Notes under the pieces: generated by a model
The model's input: the letters and a program-made list of their open reading frames with translations, nothing else
Databases searched by the model: none
Told to the model about the DNA's origin: nothing
Part shown: positions 57,846 to 64,000 of the stretch, one piece after another
Layout: every line of letters begins with the position of its first letter
Numbering within the stretch: the first letter of the stretch is position 1
Position numbers and translations under genes: made by a program
From: Sphingobacterium lactis
GTDB lineage: Bacteria > Bacteroidota > Bacteroidia > Sphingobacteriales > Sphingobacteriaceae
Length of the DNA stretch: 64,000 nucleotides
Assembly (NCBI RefSeq): GCF_011046555.1
Contig: NZ_CP049246.1
Coordinates: 3,596,001-3,660,000, forward strand
Direction: 5' to 3'

Positions 57846-58769
57846 TTAGAACAGAATATCGATGAACAGCTCACTTTTGGCACCCGCCACACCAGGTGTA
57901 AAATCCGTTGGCACCTTGGTGCCCTTCATAATCTTACCGTCCTTGTTCAGCAGAATAAAATTCAAGGTCCAGTTTCCGGTCATCGTATAGTTTACTACCC
58001 CATGGTAGAGCCCGTCATCACCCTGCACCAGATCCTTGTTATTTGGAGACGAGTGATTGCCCATGGAGGGTTCAGGCATCCTCGGGTCCAACTGTAAGGT
58101 ATATCCTTTTACCATGGTGTAGTGGTAGTAGGCAGGATCCAGATTTGTTTCCAACCTTTCGGCAGTGCTTGGATCATGCCGGTATATTCCTGCTGTGATC
58201 TCGTTTTCCGCCACATTTGGCTTTCGTGGTGCAATCAGGGCAATCACGTAATCCTTTCCATCCCGACCTTGAAAAGCCGTCATGTTCAGATTCTTGTTCG
58301 GTTGCTCCATCACCTGAATCGGTTCCGTCAGATGCAATTCCTTCCCATCTACTTGGATCTGCACATTCAATTCCCAGGCATTTTCCGGGCTACTTACCTC
58401 CGTGAATACTGCATAACCCTTCAGATAATGCACTTGTTGATTTGCTGTCAGCACAAACTGATGGGGACAGGAACTGTATTTTGCGCCCTGCTTCAGCACA
58501 GGGAAAAAGGTTGCCTTTTTTATTTTAGCAGCCCCAGCGTTGGCAGTAGTGCCTATGTGGATGCGCACTTCATTGTATCCCGAATAAAAAGTTCCATTTA
58601 ACGCTTCTACCCGGATTGTATACCCGTCCAAGGACTTGGATAATACTTCTTTAAATTCCGTTTGATCAGAAATGACCTTTCCGATCTCGGCTTCATAATC
58701 TGTTTTTTCCTTGGTGCAGGATACCAGCAAGATGGCACATGCCCATAGGATGCCTATTGTACTCTTCAT
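57846..58769 (-). CDS. YtkA/FixH-like lipoprotein of the copper locus
   Basis: The 307-residue lipoprotein (lipobox ILLVSC, Cys18) has two similar halves with Ig-like beta-strands. The second half has RMPEPSMGNHSSPN (about 233-246), then GLYHGVVNYTMTGNWTLNFIL, which follows the YtkA/FixH pattern of Met/His-rich loop plus GxWxxxxxL. Met and His residues there could bind copper. A Cys in YSSCPHQF (about residue 100) is a further candidate ligand. No closer name can be given. It lies 1 bp before the receptor gene. Confidence 0.75.
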   Translation of the reverse strand: MKSTIGILWACAILLVSCTKEKTDYEAEIGKVISDQTEFKEVLSKSLDGYTIRVEALNGTFYSGYNEVRIHIGTTANAGAAKIKKATFFPVLKQGAKYSSCPHQFVLTANQQVHYLKGYAVFTEVSSPENAWELNVQIQVDGKELHLTEPIQVMEQPNKNLNMTAFQGRDGKDYVIALIAPRKPNVAENEITAGIYRHDPSTAERLETNLDPAYYHYTMVKGYTLQLDPRMPEPSMGNHSSPNNKDLVQGDDGLYHGVVNYTMTGNWTLNFILLNKDGKIMKGTKVPTDFTPGVAGAKSELFIDILF

Positions 58770-58930
58770 TACCTCTAATGAAAAATGAATAAATAATTAA
58801 TTTGAAATGGACTCAGGAAAATAGCCTTGCTACAGCGGAATACAATTTGACTAGCCAAAATACCGCATAATGCTATGGCCTACTGTCAAAGAATGCAGGA
58901 ATACTACTTGAGTCTTAAATAGGAAAGGGA

Positions 58931-59299
58931 TTATGCTATCGGCGGACGAAAGACCGCAGCGTCGTAGGTGAATGTATAGGCATTCACATAGGTTGGGAAA
59001 GGGTTATGAATACTGTCCGAAATGGGAGCCTGCAGCTTGAGTAGCACATGTTCCGTATGCATGTAATAGGCACTGTAGGCATACACTAAAAAATTCTTCT
59101 GGGACTCCTCTTTTTCCTGTTCCCTGATTTTCTTCATCAGCACACATTGCCCATTACAGTGCAACTCCGGTCTAGCCGTGTTGATACATTGCGCAATATA
59201 ATCGGGTAAATGGATTTGATAATCAAAGGTCATGATACTGCGATAGAAAGACTGTAGGGTCAATGCAAGAAGGAGGATATATGTACAGAATCGTCTCAA
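58931..59299 (-). CDS. Small membrane-anchored C-x9-C-x3-C protein, copy 2
   Basis: This 122-residue protein has a hydrophobic N-terminus (about 5-20) and AQCINTARPELHCNGQC with Cys38, Cys48 and Cys52, followed by VLMKK. It ends FRPPIA. The pattern and the position of the cysteines are the same as in the 55480-55854 protein, while the rest is different. It is the first gene of the copper operon. The start is TTG at 59297-59299, because the promoter's -7 element at 59334-59341 leaves only about 30 bases of leader and no ATG gives the anchor. Confidence 0.72.
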   Translation of the reverse strand: MRRFCTYILLLALTLQSFYRSIMTFDYQIHLPDYIAQCINTARPELHCNGQCVLMKKIREQEKEESQKNFLVYAYSAYYMHTEHVLLKLQAPISDSIHNPFPTYVNAYTFTYDAAVFRPPIA

Positions 59300-59704
59300 A
59301 GTCTTCGTATATTCTTTCGCAGCTAATATTTGCCAAATGTAGTGAAATAATATTTCTTTTCGGCAAAATGGCCCCTCTTTTTCCTGCTACATGAGCCACC
59401 CTGATGAACAGGTCAGGAATGTAAAGAGATGGATGCCTCAAAGGCCAAAACTCTGTCTATTCCCGATCCTCCATGGTGCTTCTGCTGATCCAATGGATTC
59501 GCTATTAATAGTGGTTTGGGAGATGTAAATCAGGGGGTATCTCCTATTTATTCGAAATTTCAGTAGGCTGTAAACGATTTGTATATGCTATTCAGGAATC
59601 TGTATACAGACAGTTTAGCATCTATGACCATATAATTGGGAAATAATCCTGAATTTTAAGGTGGTTATCCATTTTCACTGTTGGAAATTAACAACAATAA
59701 TTCT
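59300..59704. other. Divergent intergenic region with the copper-locus promoter
   Basis: About 400 bases between the copper locus and the following lipoprotein gene. Apart from the promoter at 59334-59367, nothing distinct was seen: no RNA gene, repeat or clear Fur-type operator. Confidence 0.5.
59334..59367 (-). promoter_or_regulatory. Promoter of the copper operon
   Basis: On the minus strand TACATTTG (59334-59341) is a perfect -7 element, and TTTG (59364-59367) forms a -33 box with a 22-base spacer, within the usual range. The start site would fall near 59328. Confidence 0.7.
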
Positions 59705-60835
59705 ATGCGCATGAAATCCATTCAATTTTTATTATTTTTCGTTATACTATTCATGTTTACGGCATGTAACTCCTCAAAAAAATCATTTTCCTGGGATAAG
59801 GAAGTCGCAGAGCTGACAGGCAAGGATTTGGAAGAATGGCTACGCAAAGCTCCTTTCAGCAATGAAATTACCAAAACAGATAAGGATGAATTTGTCGTTA
59901 CCAATGCCAAGCAGGTCTTCCCATTTATCGCCGGCTACTATTCCCCCATTCAGGAAATTAATCAAATGAAGGATGTAGAAGACACGGTAATTTATGATCA
60001 TGCTGAAATTATTTACAAAGATCCAACTTGGGGCGACCTCTTCCTGACAGCAACATTACTCCACAACGACGAAGAGGTCTATTTAAGCGAAAGTTACTCG
60101 GAGAGTGGAGACGCTTTATTTGGTGGAACGGATGCTTTATTTGATAGCTATAGCGCTTATTTGCATGAAACTGCCGTAAAGGCCAAGCATCCGACCTATA
60201 AGACGGGCGTCTATTGGGCGGACGCAGCTGATAAAAGTTTTTTGCTAGGCTTCTATCAAAAAGGGCAATTGCTCTTCGAAGTGGCCGTTCCGATAAAGGG
60301 TTCCGATACCCTGGCAACCTTTAACAAACTGCTGGAAGTAAAAAAATCATTGGGACTTCAGATTCCAGAATGGGACAAGGCAAGCTTCGCAGACCTGCAG
60401 GTTGTCGAAACACCTAGCACATTTTGGAAAGATCCCTACTATGGCTTATACCTTGGTGAGCATCTTATAGATGAAGTCTACCTTAAAGTAAAGGATACTC
60501 CCCTGACCTTGCAAAAAACTCCAGTAAAAGGGGATTATTATTTCACCTATAATTCTGGCAAGGGAAAGGTCGAATTATATACACAGCTGAAACCTACCGA
60601 TCAACAAGAACCGGAATTCAATAAGGACCATGATAAGCTGCCGATGTACCAAAATTTAGCGCATAAGATTTATTTTGATGAAAAAAAGAATGGCGCTCAG
60701 GTAGAAGGCATTGCCAAGGTCTACTTTAAGAACAATAAATTTCTGGAGATCAGCTACCAATATCCGGAAGGCGACGAGGAAGCAAAAAAGGTGATCCATG
60801 GGGTGTTGAAGTATGTGAAATTGCTAAAGTTCTAG
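59705..60835 (+). CDS. Hypothetical lipoprotein
   Basis: The protein has 376 residues from the ATG at 59705; ATG 59711 is equally possible, and a longer TTG form at 59681 is less likely. A lipobox FMFTAC (about residue 21) follows a hydrophobic helix. The mature part is a mix of helix and sheet with two related segments that repeat YYSPIQEI/YYGLYLGE-type patterns. No conserved catalytic motif was recognised. It is a single gene, divergent from the copper operon. Confidence 0.7.
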   Translation: MRMKSIQFLLFFVILFMFTACNSSKKSFSWDKEVAELTGKDLEEWLRKAPFSNEITKTDKDEFVVTNAKQVFPFIAGYYSPIQEINQMKDVEDTVIYDHAEIIYKDPTWGDLFLTATLLHNDEEVYLSESYSESGDALFGGTDALFDSYSAYLHETAVKAKHPTYKTGVYWADAADKSFLLGFYQKGQLLFEVAVPIKGSDTLATFNKLLEVKKSLGLQIPEWDKASFADLQVVETPSTFWKDPYYGLYLGEHLIDEVYLKVKDTPLTLQKTPVKGDYYFTYNSGKGKVELYTQLKPTDQQEPEFNKDHDKLPMYQNLAHKIYFDEKKNGAQVEGIAKVYFKNNKFLEISYQYPEGDEEAKKVIHGVLKYVKLLKF

Positions 60836-61020
60836 CGTAGGTTCATAGTATCCTTTCATTGGAGAATGGCAAAATTCGTTCAATTTTTGAAAGGTAAAAC
60901 TATCACCTTGGGATTAAGATGCGTATCTTTAATAGAACAAAAAGTGTTTATCGAAATCAAGGATGAGCACATTTTGGGTTCAGAGAAAATAATCAATCAT
61001 ACCATCGAAAAAAGTTCCAA

Positions 61021-61497
61021 ATGGAAACTAAAACCGTCTTAAGACCTACAGTAATCGCTGACTTGGATCATTTTTATACTTTTCAATTGGATCAGGAAGC
61101 GGCACACCTTGCTGCTTTTATGCCGAAGGATTACAGGGATAAAATAGCATTCATCAGTAAATACACCAAGTTATTGGCCAAACCGACGGTCCATATGTGC
61201 ACCATCTTGGTCGAAAATCAAATTGTCGGGAGTATATCTAAGTTTGAACTGAATGGTAATGCTGAGATCACGTATTGGATCGATCGACATTTTTGGGGAA
61301 GGGGAATTGGGGGAACAGCCCTTCAAACCTTTCTGCAACTTGAACCCATGCGCCCAATTATTGGTCGAGTCGCATTTGATAACGTCAGATCGCAAAAGGT
61401 GCTTGAACATGGTGGCTTTCAGAAAATAGGAACGGATAAGGGTTTTGCCAGTGCACGGCAAAAAGAAATCGAAGAGTATATATACCAGCTGGGGTAA
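61021..61497 (+). CDS. GNAT-family N-acetyltransferase
   Basis: The 158-residue acetyltransferase has the GNAT core (RimJ/RimL-like): LRPTVIADLDHFY at the N-terminus, ITYWIDRHFWGRGIGGTAL (motif A with the acetyl-CoA loop GRGIGG), and AFDNVRSQKVLEHGGFQKIG (motif B, the NxxSxxVxxKxGF pattern). The acceptor substrate is unknown. It is a single gene. Confidence 0.92.
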   Translation: METKTVLRPTVIADLDHFYTFQLDQEAAHLAAFMPKDYRDKIAFISKYTKLLAKPTVHMCTILVENQIVGSISKFELNGNAEITYWIDRHFWGRGIGGTALQTFLQLEPMRPIIGRVAFDNVRSQKVLEHGGFQKIGTDKGFASARQKEIEEYIYQLG

Positions 61498-61551
61498 CAT
61501 CTATTGCGAAGAACTGTATAAATTTTATGGTAATTCAATGCTACTTCCCAT

Positions 61552-62019
61552 TCAGACATTCATTATCAATTCTATTTGTTTCAGTCTTTCCCTTTGTACT
61601 TCGTCCAAATTATTGGGATACATTCGGTTTATGAGCGTAATAGCAAAGTCTGTTGCCCATAAGCCATGAGCTTTAACGTGAGGAATCGACGCAATCTGCC
61701 CGATTATTTTATAGATTTTTTTTTCTATTATTTCTTTTTCTTCACGAGCATCCATATTGTATAAATGCCGAAACGATATATTACGTGCTTTATGATAATT
61801 GACTTTGCCATCTATCCATTCTTGGATTGCTTCAAACGCTAAGGTAATTTCTGTATTCGGTTTGGTATCTGTAATATCTAAAATATGTTGTCCGTACAAC
61901 AACCCAAAACGCGCGATTTGAATTTTGTCTTTGGTTTCAAAAATGGATATATACTTTTTGCGCAATGCCGGAATATCCTGAATTTCACCTGTAGGTCTTT
62001 GATATGCGTAAATGTTCAT
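61552..62019 (-). CDS. Putative Imm5-like immunity protein
   Basis: This 155-residue, all-helical protein has AFEAIQEWIDGKVNYHKARNISF (about 75-97) and a C-terminal IASIPHVKAHGLWATDFAI, which resemble the (H/R)AARxxG...THVxxHAL pattern of Imm5-type immunity proteins. The match is partial and the call is inference. The ATG at 62017-62019 with AGGAAAA in front is preferred to the TTG at 62046. No toxin gene is next to it. It could be an orphan immunity gene, as often seen in Bacteroidota. Confidence 0.5.
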   Translation of the reverse strand: MNIYAYQRPTGEIQDIPALRKKYISIFETKDKIQIARFGLLYGQHILDITDTKPNTEITLAFEAIQEWIDGKVNYHKARNISFRHLYNMDAREEKEIIEKKIYKIIGQIASIPHVKAHGLWATDFAITLINRMYPNNLDEVQRERLKQIELIMNV

Positions 62020-62262
62020 AGCTTTTTCCTCATTCCATTTGTTCAATTATTATCCCAACTTTCACGGCTTAAAACTAACTGCTGCTAACCAGGTTAAGGA
62101 GGTAATTGGTACAATTGCTTATTAATAGCTTTTCAGCTCCAGATCAAACCATGCTGCAAATCTACTACTTAACTAAAAAAGAAAGGGACAAATTACAGGT
62201 GAAGAACCCTAATAAATTGCTTTTAAGCATACTTGTGGCTTACCAATAAAAATACTAAATTA

Positions 62263-62469
62263 TCAATTGTGCACTTCTCTTTGTTTCTTACTATTGTTTC
62301 TTTTGACAGCTCTAAGAAGCATTGAGCAAATAGACATAACCAAAATCCCAATAGCCAAAAAGTTTATTCCGTATTTTTCATCTATGCCTGCAAAGAGAGC
62401 TAAAACAGAAATAAAAAATCCCATTCCTATCAATACATATAATAAATATGTTAAAAATTTATTTTTCAT
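62263..62469 (-). CDS. Small two-helix membrane protein (68 aa)
   Basis: The 68-residue protein has two hydrophobic segments (about 5-26 and 34-52) and a basic C-terminal tail (RAVKRNNSKKQ), a topology that would put both ends in the cytoplasm. No family was recognised. It lies between two immunity-type genes and may belong to the same accessory cluster. Confidence 0.5.
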   Translation of the reverse strand: MKNKFLTYLLYVLIGMGFFISVLALFAGIDEKYGINFLAIGILVMSICSMLLRAVKRNNSKKQREVHN

Positions 62470-62669
62470 AACACCTTAAAAATAACAAAAAAAAGAAAGG
62501 AGAATAATATTCTTTACAATAGAAATCTTTAACCACGTTTTAGACACGCATATTGTACTGTATACACCCAAACTAAGATGACTTATGAGTTTCGAATAGA
62601 TTTTGATAGTAAACAATGCTATTTACTAAAAAGAGTCAGAAAATTAGGTTTATGAATATTCTAACACTC

Positions 62670-64000
62670 TTAGCTACTTTCCATTGTGACAAATATTTTG
62701 CTAAAGTCTTTCTTTGCCAAATCGCTTTTGTGAATCACAAAAAACAAGTCTCCAGCATCTCCCCACAGAAAATCACCTCGAGATTTTACCAACAACAAAA
62801 TCACCCAATCTTGCGGATAGCCTTTCCACGTCAATGATGCTTGCAATTCGGGCGACTCGTGTTGCGTAAATGCATAACAATTCATAGCGTGGTCGAATTC
62901 TTTCAGATTCAAAATCGGCGTTTCAAACTTGTCATACAATTCAACGAGAAATTCCTCCTGATTTTTTAAGGACTTTGCTTTGCCATCAAATAGGAATTGA
63001 TTTTGCTGATGCGCATAAAATGAAGGTGCTGAATTAAATACAAAAGCTTCTGCTTTGTAAGGAGTGTACTGACCGTTCATGAGTTCAAAAAAATCTTCCG
63101 AATCAAAATTAAATCGTGCTCCGGATTCGAGCGTCTTGTTGTCTTCTACATAAATCACTTGCGCCAGATTTTTATTATCGTATCCGAAATACTGAAAACT
63201 CTTAAAAAAGAAAAATAAGGTCCCTGTGGGCGGAAGATAGTCTTGTAAATTGCCAATTTGCTCGCAATTTATCTGTGCAATAAACTCGTAATGATAGGTA
63301 TATTGCCTGTATTCATCATAAAAAGTTGGAAAAGGAATTGCTTGGGGTAGATCAGGATAACCACCAAAACGATGATTTCCTATCGTATCATAATTCTCTT
63401 CTGATGTTTGGTTGAAACCTACCGATTTCTTTATCAACGAAAGTAAAGCCTCACGTTCTTGAGTCAAATCATTTTCGTCTATTATTATATTTATGGGTGC
63501 AATTAGTGCTTCATTTTCTTCCGCCAGGAAGGCATGCTCATTCCATGCCACCATTCCCTTATCATCTGCTCCGCGATAAGTATAGTCGAGTAATCGTAAT
63601 TTATCTTCGATATCGAGCTCTAAACCGTTGAATGAATTATATTCTTCAGGTAAATATTCCAAAGGATTCCCATTAGCCAAAATTGAGGTCAGCGAAGGTT
63701 GTTTTATCAGCGATAGCGGAAGTGTTTTTAATTGATTATTGATAACCTCCAAAGTATTCAAAAGTGGCAGATTAATCTGTTCGGAAATACTTTCAATAGC
63801 ATTGTCCCGTAGCAAGAGATCTTTCAAATTGGGTAAATACCAGACCGATTTGGGCAATTCCTTTAGGCTACAAAAATTCACGGACAATCTTTCTAACTTT
63901 AGTAAGCTACCTATTTCTTCAGGCAAATATTGCACTGCAGCTCCATTGATCTGAATAGTTATTAGTTCACGCAATTCCCCCAATCGTTCGTCGAAACCTG
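62670..64000 (-). CDS. LRR plus DUF1963 (YwqG-like) protein, 5' end outside window
   Basis: The frame is open to the window edge, so the N-terminus is missing. The visible part starts with about five leucine-rich repeats (LPEEIGSLLKLERLSV, LPKSVWYLPNLKDLLL and LPLSLIKQPSLTSILA are typical). A DUF1963/YwqG-like domain follows, with FGGYPDLPQAIPFP and FIAQINCEQIG. DUF1963 proteins often belong to toxin-immunity and contact-dependent clusters. The partner of the LRR part is unknown. The frame ends 42 bases before a small gap with no gene. Confidence 0.8.
   Translation of the reverse strand, partial: GFDERLGELRELITIQINGAAVQYLPEEIGSLLKLERLSVNFCSLKELPKSVWYLPNLKDLLLRDNAIESISEQINLPLLNTLEVINNQLKTLPLSLIKQPSLTSILANGNPLEYLPEEYNSFNGLELDIEDKLRLLDYTYRGADDKGMVAWNEHAFLAEENEALIAPINIIIDENDLTQEREALLSLIKKSVGFNQTSEENYDTIGNHRFGGYPDLPQAIPFPTFYDEYRQYTYHYEFIAQINCEQIGNLQDYLPPTGTLFFFFKSFQYFGYDNKNLAQVIYVEDNKTLESGARFNFDSEDFFELMNGQYTPYKAEAFVFNSAPSFYAHQQNQFLFDGKAKSLKNQEEFLVELYDKFETPILNLKEFDHAMNCYAFTQHESPELQASLTWKGYPQDWVILLLVKSRGDFLWGDAGDLFFVIHKSDLAKKDFSKIFVTMESS

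Overview
The window is a chromosomal segment of a Bacteroidota bacterium, most likely Sphingobacteriaceae (Sphingobacterium-like). The indications are a SusC/SusD pair, many lipoproteins with lipobox signals, promoters carrying the Bacteroidota -7 element TAnnTTTG (in front of the rpsL, tRNA-Cys, transaldolase and tamB genes, among others), few strong Shine-Dalgarno sites, and a Bacteroidota-type tamB/bamA-like pair. The species cannot be named from the sequence alone.

Layout. 1-5209: a leftward operon of a PHP-family phosphoesterase, SusC and a SusD cut by the window edge. 5210-6509: a gene-free region crowded with short palindromic and direct repeats. 6510-13266: a leftward tripartite RND efflux operon (small Cys protein, TolC, RND pump, adaptor, TlpA-like thioredoxin). 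13346-17701: a sulfide/persulfide handling regulon (Crp/Fnr regulator, sulfur-dioxygenase/rhodanese fusion, single rhodanese, two YeeE/YedE-type proteins, divergent TauE). 17862-26740: DUF4342 protein, Dabb protein, and the envelope pair tamB/bamA-like. 26918-28487: a GC-rich IS3-family insertion sequence that ends in a complex palindrome. 28811-35549: housekeeping genes (malate dehydrogenase, small aspartic protease, MFS exporter, transaldolase-like aldolase, Fur-family regulator, RNase R). 36120-39654: the str operon rpsL-rpsG-fusA-rpsJ, which stops after rpsJ. 39944-42369: three tandem outer-membrane beta-barrel paralogues. 42663-43733: tRNA-Cys, a 59-residue basic peptide and cutC. 45142-50460: GH2 and GH127 glycosidases. 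51131-53423: tryptophanase and an HxlR/NTF2-like divergent pair. 53483-59299: a six-gene copper-uptake locus. 59705-64000: a lipoprotein, an acetyltransferase and probable immunity-type genes.

Two systems stand out. In the sulfur region three 5-4-5 inverted repeats of the form GTnAC-N4-GTnAC each lie exactly 36.5 bp (centre of repeat to the G of TAnnTTTG) from a -7 element, in front of three transcription units, and the locus encodes a Crp/Fnr regulator with a cysteine cluster. This is a coherent predicted activator regulon. In the copper region, an OprC/NosA-like TonB receptor (CxxxM and HxM copper ligands visible) is co-transcribed with MbnP, an MbnH-like dihaem peroxidase, a YtkA/FixH-like lipoprotein, and two small membrane-anchored proteins that share the pattern CIN-x2-RPE-x2-C-x3-C-x-L-x-KK. 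The small proteins look like an undescribed metal-handling family.
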